The position numbers were made by a program, and so were the translations under genes. This document shows, one piece after another, positions 19,115-27,808 of a DNA stretch of 64,000 nt. Under the pieces are notes generated by a model. That model was not told where the DNA came from. It made no database searches and was given only the letters and a program-made list of their open reading frames with translations. Each line of letters starts with the position of its first letter. The first letter of the stretch is position 1. The DNA lies in NCBI RefSeq assembly GCF_025837155.1, contig NZ_CP107549.1, positions 2,790,001 to 2,854,000 on the forward strand, written 5' to 3'. The stretch is from Pseudomonas sp. Z8(2022). Its GTDB lineage: Bacteria > Pseudomonadota > Gammaproteobacteria > Pseudomonadales > Pseudomonadaceae.

Positions 19115-20167
19115 TCAGGCAAACAGCTCCAGTTGCTCCTGCCGACCGCGCAGATCATGCAGCCTGACGCCAACCCCCAGCAGACGCACCGGTTTGTTGC
19201 CGCGGGCAAAAGCGCTGGCCAGCAACTGCCGATAGCTTTCCAGCTCCAGACTGGCCCCGGCCTGCTCGAGGGTGGTCTGGGTAAAGTCGTGGAACTTGAC
19301 CTTGACGAAGGGCTTGTCCGGCCGGTAGCTGGCGTCCAGGCGCTGCAGACGGCCGTTCATCTCTTCGAGCAGCACCGGCAGCTTTTCCAGGCAGCTCTCC
19401 AGATCAGGCAGATCCTGATCGTAGGTATGCTCGACGCTCAATGACTGGCGACGGCTATCGACCTTGACCTCGCGTTCGTCGATGCCGTGAGCCAGACACC
19501 ACAGACGCTCACCGAAGCTGCCGAACTCGCGCACCAGCGCCAGCTTGTTCCAGTCACGCAGATCCAGGCAAGTGCGGATGCCCATACGCGTCAGCTTGTC
19601 AGCCGTCACCTTGCCTACACCGTGCAGCTTGCCCACCGGCAACTCGGCGACGAAGTCATCGACCTGATCCGGCGTGATGACGAACAAGCCATTGGGTTTG
19701 CGCCAGTCACTGGCGATCTTGGCCAGGAACTTGTTCGGCGCCACCCCTGCCGACACGGTGATATGCAACTCCTGCGCTACACGGCGGCGAATCTCCTGGG
19801 CAATGCGCGTGGCGCTGCCGGCAAAATGCGGCGAGTCGCTGACATCGAGATAGGCCTCGTCCAGCGACAGCGGCTCGATCAGGTCGGTGAACTGGCGAAA
19901 GATGCCGTGAATTTCCCGCGACACGCTGCGGTACACCTCGAAGCGCGGCTTGACGATCAGCAGGTCCGGACACAGTTTCAATGCATGCCGCGAGGACATC
20001 GCAGAGCGCACGCCATAGGCGCGAGCTTCGTAGTTGCAGGTGGCGATCACCCCGCGTCGGTCGGCGGAGCCACCAACGGCCAGCGGACGATTGGCCAGGC
20101 TCGGGTCGTCACGCATCTCGATGGCGGCATAAAAGCAGTCGCAGTCAACGTGGATTATCTTGCGCAC
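19115..20167 (-). CDS. dinB: DNA polymerase IV DinB
   Basis: Y-family translesion polymerase that extends mismatched or damaged primer ends and causes stress-induced mutations. 350 aa. Catalytic acidic residues are in HVDCDCFYAAIEMRDDP at the N terminus and in PLSLDEAYLDV near residue 100. HhH DNA-binding region LPVGKLHGVGKVTADKL follows, then the little finger domain. The C terminus ends RQEQLELFA, close to the QL-LF beta-clamp motif. A clear LexA box was not identified upstream, so SOS control is unproven here. Confidence 0.96.
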   Translation of the reverse strand: MRKIIHVDCDCFYAAIEMRDDPSLANRPLAVGGSADRRGVIATCNYEARAYGVRSAMSSRHALKLCPDLLIVKPRFEVYRSVSREIHGIFRQFTDLIEPLSLDEAYLDVSDSPHFAGSATRIAQEIRRRVAQELHITVSAGVAPNKFLAKIASDWRKPNGLFVITPDQVDDFVAELPVGKLHGVGKVTADKLTRMGIRTCLDLRDWNKLALVREFGSFGERLWCLAHGIDEREVKVDSRRQSLSVEHTYDQDLPDLESCLEKLPVLLEEMNGRLQRLDASYRPDKPFVKVKFHDFTQTTLEQAGASLELESYRQLLASAFARGNKPVRLLGVGVRLHDLRGRQEQLELFA

Positions 20168-20270
20168 AACATCCTCGGAAGCCTCGTCCAGCCTGGCCTG
20201 GAGCGTTGCAGTCTAACAGCTGTTTGATGCTAAGCATCTGAGTTGAAAACACTTTTCTCGCAGATAGCGG

Positions 20271-20298
20271 TTGACAACCAGGCTTCTGGCTGTAAAAT
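20271..20298 (+). promoter_or_regulatory. promoter of first initiator tRNA
   Basis: TTGACA (20271-20276) and TAAAAT (20293-20298), 16 bases apart, 13 bases before the tRNA. Confidence 0.7.
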
Positions 20299-20311
20299 GC
20301 CGCCCCACAGA

Positions 20312-20388
<77 letters not shown>

Positions 20389-20396
20389 GCTTCACG

Positions 20397-20425
20397 AAAA
20401 GGCCACTCAATGAGTGGCCTTTTTG
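20397..20425 (+). terminator. terminator after first tRNA-fMet
   Basis: GGCCACT and AGTGGCC arms with a short loop, preceded by A4 and followed by T5. Confidence 0.9.
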
Positions 20426-20468
20426 CTTTGGCGAGAATTAACTTTTTCGATCAAACGAAACAAATCGA

Positions 20469-20496
20469 TTGACAAGATATTAAGCAAGCGTAGAAT
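20469..20496 (+). promoter_or_regulatory. promoter of second initiator tRNA
   Basis: TTGACA (20469-20474) and TAGAAT (20491-20496), again 16 bases apart, so the second copy has its own promoter and is not read only from the first. Confidence 0.7.
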
Positions 20497-20502
20497 GGCC
20501 GG

Positions 20503-20579
<77 letters not shown>

Positions 20580-20588
20580 CCTTCAGAT

Positions 20589-20616
20589 AAAGGCCACTCA
20601 ATCGAGTGGCCTTTTT
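20589..20616 (+). terminator. terminator after second tRNA-fMet
   Basis: The same GGCCACT/AGTGGCC stem as after copy 1, with a slightly different loop and a T5 tail. It is part of the duplicated unit. Confidence 0.9.
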
Positions 20617-20715
20617 CGTTTGCGATCATTGATCTTCCTCAGTTTCTCCTCAGCCAAGCGGGCCTATGCTCAACGCACCTGCCTCAGTTGCAGCGGATTG
20701 ACCGAGGAAACCCCG

Positions 20716-21264
20716 ATGAACTGGAAGAACACCCCCTCACGTTATGGCAGCCTGTCCATTGCCCTGCACTGGCTGATGCTGCTTCTGATCGCCGCCGTTT
20801 ATGCCTGCATCGAGCTCAAAGGGAATTTCCCCAAGGGCAGCGACACCCGTGAACTGCTCAAGCAATGGCACTTCATGCTCGGCCTGAGCGTCTTTGCACT
20901 GGTCTGGCTGCGCCTGCTGGCCCGCCTGATCGCTCCGACACCCCGGATTGAACCAGCACTGCCTGCCTGGCAGGCCATACCGGCCCAGCTGATGCATGTG
21001 GCGCTGTATGCCCTAATGATCGGCGCACCGCTGGCCGGCTGGCTGATCCTCAGCGCCGCCGGCAAGCCCATCCCCTTCTTCGGCCTGGAGCTGCCGGCAC
21101 TGATCGGCCCAAACAAGGAACTGGCCGGCCAAATCAAGGAACTGCACGAGCTGGCCGGCACCGCCGGCTACTGGCTGATCGGCCTGCATGCAGCTGCCGG
21201 CCTGTATCACCATTACGTGGCGCGCGATAACACCCTGACGCGCATGCTGCCGGGGCGCAATTGA
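20716..21264 (+). CDS. cytochrome b561 family protein
   Basis: A 182-aa four-helix inner-membrane di-heme b protein of the CybB type, which moves electrons between quinol and a periplasmic acceptor such as superoxide. Candidate heme His residues are in ALHWLML near the N terminus, KQWHFML around residue 50, and in the last two helices (LMHVALYALM, GLHAAAGLYHHYV). The start at 20716 follows a GAGGAAA site. An in-frame ATG 96 bases upstream would put the start in front of the natural N terminus MNWKNTPSRYG. It is monocistronic and precedes rimO. Confidence 0.92.
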   Translation: MNWKNTPSRYGSLSIALHWLMLLLIAAVYACIELKGNFPKGSDTRELLKQWHFMLGLSVFALVWLRLLARLIAPTPRIEPALPAWQAIPAQLMHVALYALMIGAPLAGWLILSAAGKPIPFFGLELPALIGPNKELAGQIKELHELAGTAGYWLIGLHAAAGLYHHYVARDNTLTRMLPGRN

Positions 21265-21360
21265 GGTGAAGACGCCTCTGGTCAAGTGCCCGCAGCGCCG
21301 CTAGAATTGCGCACTTTTTGATCAGAGGCGCCAGCCAGGCGCCCTTAGAGGTTAGCCCGC

Positions 21361-22683
21361 ATGTCCACCGCCACCCCAAAAGTCGGATTCGTCTCGCTCG
21401 GATGCCCGAAAGCGACCGTCGACTCCGAACGCATCCTGACCCAGCTGCGCATGGAAGGTTACGAAATCGTGCCGACCTACCAGGATGCCGACGTGGTGGT
21501 GGTCAATACCTGCGGCTTCATCGACAGTGCCAAGGCCGAGTCGCTGGACGCCATCGGTGAGGCGCTGGCGGAAAACGGCAAGGTGATCGTCACCGGCTGC
21601 ATGGGCGTGGCCGAAGACAGCATCCGCGACGTGCACCCGAGCGTGCTGGCGGTGACCGGCCCGCAGCAGTACGAGCAGGTGGTCAACGCGGTGCACGAGG
21701 TCATCCCGCCGAAGACCGAGCACAACCCGCTGATCGATCTGGTGCCGCCACAGGGCATCAAGCTGACCCCACGCCACTATGCGTACCTGAAGATTTCCGA
21801 AGGCTGCAACCATACCTGCAGCTTCTGCATCATCCCGTCTATGCGCGGCAAGCTGGTCAGCCGCCCGGTGGGCGATGTGCTCAGCGAAGCCGAGCGCCTG
21901 GTCAAGGCCGGCGTCAAGGAGCTGCTGGTGATCAGCCAGGACACCAGCGCCTACGGCGTCGACATGAAGTACAAGCTGGACTTCTGGAACGGCCAGCCAG
22001 TGAAAACGCGCATGCTCGAACTGTGCGAAGCGCTGTCGTCGATGGGCGTGTGGGTGCGCCTGCACTACGTCTACCCCTACCCCAACGTCGATGACGTGAT
22101 CCCGCTGATGGCCGCCGGCAAGCTGCTGCCGTACCTGGACATCCCCTTCCAGCACGCCAGCCCGAAAGTGCTCAAGTCGATGAAGCGCCCGGCCTTCGAA
22201 GACAAGACCCTGGCGCGCATCAAGAAGTGGCGCGAGATCTGCCCGGAGCTGACCATTCGCTCCACCTTCATCGTCGGCTTCCCCGGCGAGACCGAAGAAG
22301 ACTTCCAGTACCTGCTGGACTGGCTGACCGAGGCGCAGCTCGACCGCGTCGGCTGCTTCCAGTACTCGCCGGTGGAAGGCGCACCGGCCAACGACATGGG
22401 CCTGGAGCCGGTACCGGATGAGGTCAAACAGGAGCGTTGGGAGCGTTTCATGGCGCATCAGCAGGCGATCAGCTCGGCGCGTCTGCAGGCCAAGATCGGT
22501 CTGGAGATGGACGTGCTGGTCGACGAAGTGGATGGCGAAGGCGCCGTGGCGCGTTCCTGGGCCGACGCCCCGGAGATCGACGGCAGCGTGTTCATCGACT
22601 CCACCAACGTCAAGCCGGGCGACAAGGTGCGCGTGCGCATCGTCGATGCCGACGAATACGACATGTGGGGCGAGCTGGTCTGA
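21361..22683 (+). CDS. rimO: ribosomal protein S12 methylthiotransferase RimO
   Basis: Radical-SAM enzyme that adds a methylthio group to Asp88/89 of ribosomal protein S12. 440 aa. The N-terminal UPF0004 domain ([20 protein letters not shown]) carries cluster cysteines including those in VNTCGFID and TGCMGVA. The radical-SAM domain has CNHTCSFC, and a C-terminal TRAM domain ends the protein ([21 protein letters not shown]). Specificity for S12 rather than tRNA is judged from the [13 protein letters not shown] terminus. A terminator follows. Confidence 0.96.
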   Translation: MSTATPKVGFVSLGCPKATVDSERILTQLRMEGYEIVPTYQDADVVVVNTCGFIDSAKAESLDAIGEALAENGKVIVTGCMGVAEDSIRDVHPSVLAVTGPQQYEQVVNAVHEVIPPKTEHNPLIDLVPPQGIKLTPRHYAYLKISEGCNHTCSFCIIPSMRGKLVSRPVGDVLSEAERLVKAGVKELLVISQDTSAYGVDMKYKLDFWNGQPVKTRMLELCEALSSMGVWVRLHYVYPYPNVDDVIPLMAAGKLLPYLDIPFQHASPKVLKSMKRPAFEDKTLARIKKWREICPELTIRSTFIVGFPGETEEDFQYLLDWLTEAQLDRVGCFQYSPVEGAPANDMGLEPVPDEVKQERWERFMAHQQAISSARLQAKIGLEMDVLVDEVDGEGAVARSWADAPEIDGSVFIDSTNVKPGDKVRVRIVDADEYDMWGELV

Positions 22684-22700
22684 TCCACCACCTGCCGAAG

Positions 22701-22726
22701 AGCCCCGCAGCATGCGGGGCTTTTTC
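22701..22726 (+). terminator. terminator after rimO
   Basis: AGCCCCGCA and TGCGGGGCT arms followed by T5, 17 bases after the rimO stop. Confidence 0.9.
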
Positions 22727-22784
22727 TTTTCCGGCACCATGGTTCCTTGCCGGTACAATGGCCTTCTTTTTATCGAGCACCACC

Positions 22785-23495
22785 ATGAGCGATCCCACCC
22801 GCCTGTCCAAACGCGTCATCGAACTGTTCGGCTGCTCCCGGCGCGAGGCTGACCTGTACATCACCGGCGGCTGGGTCACGGTGGACGGCCAGGTGGTCGA
22901 AGCGCCGCAGTTCAAGGTCGAGGACCAGCGCGTCAAGCTGCTGCCCGGTGCCAGCCTCGATCCGGTAGAGCCAGTCACCCTGCTGGTGCATTGCCCGGCC
23001 GGAACCAGCGCCGCACAGCTACAGCATCTGCTCACGGGCGAACGGCACTGGGAAGAAGATCCGCACGCCCAACGCATCCTGCATGGGCATTTCCTGCGCC
23101 AGGAGCAGAGCCTGCCATTGCAGAACGGCGCCAGCGGCCTGGTCGTACTCAGCCAGGACTGGCGCGCACAGCGCAAGCTGCGCGAAGACGGTGCCAAGCT
23201 GGAGCAGGAATACCTGGTGGACGTCGCCGGCGAACTGCCAGCCAGTGCACTGGAGCGGCTGAAGAAAGGTCTGCAGCACAAGGGCACACAGTTCCCGCCG
23301 TGCAAGGCCAGCTGGCAGAGCGAGCAGCGCCTGCGCTTCGCCCTGAAGAATCCGGCACCCGATCTGCTGCGGCAGATCTGCACCGCGCTGTGCCTGAAAG
23401 TGCTGGGCATGAAACGCATCCGCATTGGCGGCGTGCCGATGGCCAAGCTGCCGGCCGGGCAATGGCGCTACCTGGGTGACAAGGAACGATTCTGA
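22785..23495 (+). CDS. RsuA/RluF-like pseudouridine synthase homologue, catalytic Asp missing
   Basis: A 236-aa protein with an N-terminal S4-like RNA-binding domain (LSKRVIELFGCSRREADLYITG) and a pseudouridine synthase fold closest to RluF/RsuA. Family enzymes carry G-R-L-D-x-D-T/S-x-G-L, with Asp as the nucleophile. Here the segment reads LPLQNGASGLVVLSQ, so Gln stands where Asp is expected and the Arg and second Asp are also lost. The later N-R-Q-I-R-R motif is degraded too (LLRQICTAL). It may bind rRNA without catalysis. The start at 22785 fits the S4 domain. It is likely transcribed alone. Confidence 0.75.
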   Translation: MSDPTRLSKRVIELFGCSRREADLYITGGWVTVDGQVVEAPQFKVEDQRVKLLPGASLDPVEPVTLLVHCPAGTSAAQLQHLLTGERHWEEDPHAQRILHGHFLRQEQSLPLQNGASGLVVLSQDWRAQRKLREDGAKLEQEYLVDVAGELPASALERLKKGLQHKGTQFPPCKASWQSEQRLRFALKNPAPDLLRQICTALCLKVLGMKRIRIGGVPMAKLPAGQWRYLGDKERF

Positions 23496-23537
23496 GGCCG
23501 TGCTAGGCTGAGCCATCACGCTCTGGAGATCATCACC

Positions 23538-23744
23538 ATGCGTACCCTGCTGCTGACCACCCTGCTCGCCCTGAGCCTGCCCACTCTCGCCGCCCCGGCG
23601 CCGTTCTATCTGTGGCAGAGCAAGATCGACGGCCACCTGACCTGTGCCCAGGCAAGCCCGGGCGACGGCTGGATTCGTTTCACCGGCCCGTTCCGCGATG
23701 CCGGCTGCCGCGTGGCGTACGACGCCCCCGTCAACAGACGCTAA
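23538..23744 (+). CDS. small secreted protein, function unknown
   Basis: A 68-aa protein with a clear Sec signal peptide (MRTLLLTTLLALSLPTLAAPAP) and a short mature part of about 48 residues containing two cysteines (LTCAQ and AGCRV), which could form a disulfide. The mature part looks like one small domain (FYLWQSKIDGHLTC). It lies 42 bases after the previous gene and 10 bases before trmO, so it probably shares their transcript. I do not recognise the family. Confidence 0.7.
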   Translation: MRTLLLTTLLALSLPTLAAPAPFYLWQSKIDGHLTCAQASPGDGWIRFTGPFRDAGCRVAYDAPVNRR

Positions 23745-23754
23745 GCAGGCCACC

Positions 23755-24456
23755 ATGCAGCATCTGGTTTCTCCGGTCGGTATCGTCCGCTCCTGCTTCA
23801 GGGAAAAGTTCGCCATTCCCCGCCAGCCACACCTGGCCCCGGCCGCCCGCGGCGTGCTGGAACTGCTGCCGCCTTTCGACCAGGGCGACGCCGTCCAGGG
23901 CCTGGAACAGGTCAGCCATGTCTGGCTGCTGTTTCTGTTTCACCAGGCGCTGGAAGACAAGCCGCGACTGAAGGTGCGCCCGCCCCGCCTGGGTGGCAAC
24001 CAGTTCGTCGGCGTGTTCAGTACCCGCGCCACCCACCGCCCCAATGGCATCGGCCAATCGGTCGTGCGTCTGGAACGAGTGGAGCCGGGCCGCCTGCATC
24101 TGTCCGGCATCGATCTGCTCGACGGCACACCGGTACTGGATATCAAGCCCTATGTGCCCTATGCCGATGCGGTGGCCGGCGCACGGAACGAAATGGCCGA
24201 GGCGCCGCCTCCGCTGATCCCGGTGGACTGGCAGGACGATGCGCTGGCCCAGGCGCGCCAGCACGCGCTGCGTCTGGCTGAGCCGCTGGTGGAACTGATC
24301 GAGCAATGCCTGGCGCAGGACCCGCGCCCGGCCTATCAGCAGCCACAGCCGCAGCGGCGCTACGGCGCGCGCTTCTGGGATCTGGATGTGCACTGGCATT
24401 ACCCCGAGCCGGGGCGTATCCGGGTACTGGATGTGCAGATGGCAGACCACGGCTAG
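23755..24456 (+). CDS. trmO: tRNA (N6-threonylcarbamoyladenosine-37-N6)-methyltransferase TrmO
   Basis: SAM-dependent enzyme (formerly TsaA) that methylates t6A37 to m6t6A in tRNA-Thr. 233 aa. The family signature is FSTRATHRPNGIGQSVVRL near residues 83-101, with IDLLDGTPVLDIKPYVPYAD after it, and a C-terminal extension ending in a VHWHYPEPGRIRVLDVQ segment. I chose the ATG at 23755 (MQHLVSPVGIVRS), which matches the natural N terminus. It follows the small secreted protein gene closely. Confidence 0.92.
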   Translation: MQHLVSPVGIVRSCFREKFAIPRQPHLAPAARGVLELLPPFDQGDAVQGLEQVSHVWLLFLFHQALEDKPRLKVRPPRLGGNQFVGVFSTRATHRPNGIGQSVVRLERVEPGRLHLSGIDLLDGTPVLDIKPYVPYADAVAGARNEMAEAPPPLIPVDWQDDALAQARQHALRLAEPLVELIEQCLAQDPRPAYQQPQPQRRYGARFWDLDVHWHYPEPGRIRVLDVQMADHG

Positions 24457-24568
24457 AGCCCCACTCAATCTGCTCCAGTGGAAAGTGCTTTGGCCGCGAC
24501 AGGACAAAACGCATGAAGCGTCATTTCGGCCGGCCATGATGCCTGCTTTCCACGCAGTCAGGCCCTAG

Positions 24569-24709
24569 GATGAAGACCTCACCACGCTTCGAGAGGGCTG
24601 GGGTCGTGAGGACGAGACGGCCGCACTGGCGCTAAGCCTTGCCGGCAGCGCCGGTGCCTACATGACCGGCGCCATCATTCCCATCGACGGTGGTTTTCAC
24701 CTGGGCTGA
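24569..24709 (+). pseudogene. relic of a short-chain dehydrogenase/reductase, C-terminal end
   Basis: In frame from 24569 to the TGA at 24707 the translation ends AGAYMTGAIIPIDGGFHLG, the standard C terminus of SDR enzymes (the family has a T-G-x-x-x-x-V/I-D-G-G pattern). An in-frame TAG at 24566 closes the frame upstream, and neither the Rossmann fold nor the YxxxK site is present. The segment is thus the last 45 or so codons of a deleted gene. Confidence 0.75.
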
Positions 24710-24741
24710 AGCGCTGCCATGCGCCCGCACCTGCCGCCCCC

Positions 24742-25044
24742 TCAACGTGAAGGATTGAGCGCCAGCATATCGGCCTCGATGGCCTCCTGATGCTCGATCA
24801 GCGGCTCAACCAGGGGACGGCTGGCAAGGAAATGCGCGCTCTGCGTATGCGCCTCGAAAGCTGCTTCATCGACATATACCTCATATAGCCAGAGCAGATC
24901 GGGATCGCTGCGATCACGCATCACGTCGAAGGTCTGGCAACCCGGTTCATCACGCACAGAGGCAGCGGCGTTGACGCGCATGGCAGCCATGAAGGCATCG
25001 TAGCTACCGGGTTTGAGCTGGGTCTTGAGCAACAGGACGTACAC
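24742..25044 (-). CDS. antibiotic biosynthesis monooxygenase (ABM) domain protein
   Basis: A 100-aa ferredoxin-like ABM-fold protein resembling YgiN-type quinol monooxygenases and small-molecule oxygenases. Family marks are the opening MYVLLLKTQLKPG, EPGCQTFDVMRD and the segment LYEVYVDEAAFEAHTQSAHF. The active enzyme would be a dimer without metal or flavin. It is divergent from the VOC-family gene across a 60-base gap containing a GntR-type palindrome, so the two may be co-regulated. The substrate is unknown. Confidence 0.82.
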   Translation of the reverse strand: MYVLLLKTQLKPGSYDAFMAAMRVNAAASVRDEPGCQTFDVMRDRSDPDLLWLYEVYVDEAAFEAHTQSAHFLASRPLVEPLIEHQEAIEADMLALNPSR

Positions 25045-25079
25045 AGCAGACTCCTTTATGTCTTATATTTGAAAAATAA

Positions 25080-25089
25080 TTGTATACAT
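25080..25089. promoter_or_regulatory. GntR-type operator candidate
   Basis: TTGTATACAT lies between two divergent genes, 15 bases before the VOC start codon. It fits the T-N-G-T-N2-A-C-N-A type site bound by FCD-domain GntR regulators except for its last base. No GntR gene is nearby. Confidence 0.4.
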
Positions 25090-25104
25090 AATGGAGCACA
25101 AAAA

Positions 25105-25518
25105 ATGATCGAACGCCCGTCACGCCTCAATGGCCTGCGCCATCTGGCCCTGCTGGTGCCTAACCTGGAGGAATGCGAGCGCTTCTACGTGGACGTGCTG
25201 GGCATGCAGGTGCTGCACCGCGCCAACGAGGATCTGGTCTATCTGACCTGCGGCAACGACAACCTCTCGCTCGGCCGCGCCTACGCCGAAAGCCACGGCG
25301 TGCCGCTGGTCGATCATTACGGTTTCATCGTCGACAGCATAGAGGAGCTGAATGCCTGGTATCACTACCTCGAGGCACGCGGGGTAAGGATGCTGGATCG
25401 CCCCTTCGACCATGGTGACGGCGCCCGCAGCTTTCACGTGCTGGACCCTGCCGGCAACAAGATCCAGCCTCTCTTTCATCCGGCGATATCAGGCCAGCGC
25501 TTCATCCCGGCAGCCTGA
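25105..25518 (+). CDS. VOC-family (glyoxalase/extradiol-type) protein
   Basis: A 137-aa metalloprotein-fold protein with one VOC domain made of two beta-alpha-beta3 modules: LRHLALLVPNLEECERFYVDVLGMQV and HYGFIVDSIEELNAWYHYLEARG. Candidate metal ligands are His in LRHLALL, His in DHYGF and Glu or His in the last strand (FHVLDPAGNKIQPL). It could be a glyoxalase, a lyase or a dioxygenase partner. The start at 25105 follows GGAGCAC. It is divergent from the ABM gene and may belong to the same small-molecule pathway. Confidence 0.8.
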   Translation: MIERPSRLNGLRHLALLVPNLEECERFYVDVLGMQVLHRANEDLVYLTCGNDNLSLGRAYAESHGVPLVDHYGFIVDSIEELNAWYHYLEARGVRMLDRPFDHGDGARSFHVLDPAGNKIQPLFHPAISGQRFIPAA

Positions 25519-25563
25519 TCAGCCGCCTGCCTGCGCCCTCAAAGGCGCGGCAGGCGATCGGAA

Positions 25564-27513
25564 TCAGGTACGAAACTGCCTGACCAACTCCTGCAGCTCC
25601 ACACCCAGGCGCGCCAGTTCGGCACTGGAAGAGGCAGTCTGCTCGCTGGCCGCGGCGCTCTGCTCACCAATGTCACGTACCCGGGTCACACTCTCGTTGA
25701 TCGCATCGGCCACTGCACTCTGCTCCTCGGCTGCAGCCGCGATCTGCTGGTTCATCTGTTCGATGGTGCTGACCGCCTGGGTAATACGGCCCAGGGCATC
25801 GCCCGCTTCACCGGCCAGTTCGACGGTACGGCGGGTAAGATCGCGACTGCTGTCCATCTGCTGCACAGCGCCCCTGGCCATGCGCTGCAGACCGGCGATC
25901 AGGCTCTCGATCTCCTCGGTGCTGTCTTGCGCACGCTTGGCCAGCGCGCGAACCTCGTCGGCAACCACGGCGAATCCGCGGCCCTGTTCGCCGGCCCGAG
26001 CCGCTTCGATGGCCGCATTGAGCGCCAGCAGATTGGTCTGCTCGGCCACGTTGCGAATCACCTCCAGCACGCTACCGATACGCGCGCTTTCCTGATTCAG
26101 ATCGGCGATGGCCTTGGCCGACTGTTCCACTTCAGTGGCCAGACTGTCGATCTGATCCACAGCCTGCTGCACCACCCGATTGCCCTGCTGCGCCTCCAGG
26201 TCGGCATCCCGCGCCGCCAACGAGGCCTGCTCAGCATTCTGCGCCACTTCCTGCACGGTGGCCGCCATCTGGTGCATGGCGGTGGCTGTCTGTTCGGTCT
26301 CCAGTTTCTGCGTCTGCACACCGGCGCTGGTCTGCGCGGTGATCGAAGAGAGCTGCTCGGCTGCTGCAGCGATCTGCCCGACACCGCCACCAATGCGGCT
26401 GACCAGATTGCGCAGGCTGACGGTCATGTCCTGCATGGCGGCAAGCAATTGCCCCACTTCGTCATGACGCTCCTGCGGGATGTCCTGGCTGAGATCCCCG
26501 GCAGCGATGCGCTGGGCGAAGGTCACCGTTTGCCGTAATGGCGCGACGATCAGACGGGTAATCAGCAGTGCAGCGCACAAGCCCAGCACCACGGCAGCAA
26601 CACCCATGATGCCGAGCATCACCAGGCCACGCTGGGTATTGGCGAGCATGCGGGTTTCGGCACTGGCCTGAGCCGACTCCGCGAGATCGACGACCGAACG
26701 CGCACGCTCGATCATGGCTTTCTCGGTGGCCTGGTTCTGCTCATGCAGCTGCTGGTAGTAAAGGAAGGAACGCTGATAGAGGGTCAGTGCCTGCAAGGCG
26801 GTTTCGATAGCGGCTTTCTGATTCTCTTCGAGCCAGACGGTCAGGCTGCGCGCGACAGTCTGCAGGTCCTCGCTGACATACTCCCATTCCTCCAGAGCGT
26901 CGGGCGAACCATCGATGATGTAGAGGCTTTCCTGGCCACGGAGGTCCAGCATGCGTTTGCTGAGACCGGATGCAGTCTCTGCCAGGGTCAGTGGGTCACT
27001 GCCACGCAGACGATCTCCTTGCAGACGCAACTCTCGCACCGCGTCGTACATGTCCATCTCGATCACTTCGAACTGATCGCGGGCTTCCGCTGCAGCAGTG
27101 CGCATGTCCTGACGGGCTTCGCGCGCCTTGGCCTGCTGCTCGACATAGTTGTCGAACTGTTTCAGATACTCGGCGGTGGCCTGCTGCATCGTCTGCACAC
27201 GGGTGCTTTCGATGGCATCCTTGCTCAGATGCTCGAGCATGTCCTGCACCTTGAGCAGACTCTCGCGCACCAGAGCGGCACTTTCCCCGGTCTGTTCGAT
27301 GGCGAAAGTTCGTTCCAGACGACGCGCCTGAAGAATTTCCTGGTTCACCTCGGCCAGTTGCCCGACCTGCTCGTGCCCTTTCAACACTGCCTGGACGGCC
27401 CGATAGCCGCTGACCGTCATGGCGGCGGTAAGCAGTAGCACCAGACCAAAACCGATGAGAAGTTTCTTGCCCACGGCAAGGTTGGCGAAGTAGCGTAAGG
27501 CAGGCTTGAGCAT
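25564..27513 (-). CDS. methyl-accepting chemotaxis protein with HBM-type sensor domain
   Basis: Transmembrane chemoreceptor of 649 aa. A first transmembrane helix is at about 17-37, and a long helical ligand-binding domain (38-290) looks like the helical bimodular (HBM) type that senses carboxylates or polyamines in pseudomonads; it includes [20 protein letters not shown] second transmembrane helix is followed by HAMP ([21 protein letters not shown]) and the signalling hairpin tip [33 protein letters not shown] chose the ATG at 27513 because the upstream codons are not part of the protein. A FliA promoter lies 95 bases upstream. Confidence 0.92.
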   Translation of the reverse strand: MLKPALRYFANLAVGKKLLIGFGLVLLLTAAMTVSGYRAVQAVLKGHEQVGQLAEVNQEILQARRLERTFAIEQTGESAALVRESLLKVQDMLEHLSKDAIESTRVQTMQQATAEYLKQFDNYVEQQAKAREARQDMRTAAAEARDQFEVIEMDMYDAVRELRLQGDRLRGSDPLTLAETASGLSKRMLDLRGQESLYIIDGSPDALEEWEYVSEDLQTVARSLTVWLEENQKAAIETALQALTLYQRSFLYYQQLHEQNQATEKAMIERARSVVDLAESAQASAETRMLANTQRGLVMLGIMGVAAVVLGLCAALLITRLIVAPLRQTVTFAQRIAAGDLSQDIPQERHDEVGQLLAAMQDMTVSLRNLVSRIGGGVGQIAAAAEQLSSITAQTSAGVQTQKLETEQTATAMHQMAATVQEVAQNAEQASLAARDADLEAQQGNRVVQQAVDQIDSLATEVEQSAKAIADLNQESARIGSVLEVIRNVAEQTNLLALNAAIEAARAGEQGRGFAVVADEVRALAKRAQDSTEEIESLIAGLQRMARGAVQQMDSSRDLTRRTVELAGEAGDALGRITQAVSTIEQMNQQIAAAAEEQSAVADAINESVTRVRDIGEQSAAASEQTASSSAELARLGVELQELVRQFRT

Positions 27514-27607
27514 AAAAGGTAACTCCAGTTTTTTCTTATACAGCCGCGCCTCGTGAGCACGACCTGATCGACTGGCTACGCAACTGCTATGCCACATCGA
27601 ATTCGAT

Positions 27608-27635
27608 TTATCGGCAGGACAGCGGCACCGCTTGA
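27608..27635 (-). promoter_or_regulatory. FliA (sigma-28) promoter of the chemoreceptor
   Basis: On the minus strand TCAAG is followed by 15 bases and a perfect GCCGATAA -10 box, 95 bases before the chemoreceptor ATG. This is the flagellar sigma-28 consensus, fitting a motility-coupled receptor. Confidence 0.75.
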
Positions 27636-27757
27636 GTGCTGGCAATTCGCCAACCCCGGTTTTCTCCGCGTAACCAATGTCGCCGCGCAGACCGGCAATG
27701 ATCCGCCTATAGCGGACTGCCCCCTGGCGAGATCTCGCCTATTTCATCGCTGCCAAT

Positions 27758-27790
27758 AAAAAAGGCGCAGCCTCTGTCGAAGCTGCGCCC
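27758..27790 (-). terminator. terminator after the NSS transporter
   Basis: On the minus strand GGGCGCAGC and GCTGCGCC arms are followed by a T-rich run, 19 bases beyond the transporter stop. It ends the hppD-hmgA-fahA-maiA-transporter unit. Confidence 0.85.
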
Positions 27791-27808
27791 CTTTGACTCT
27801 AGCTGCAA

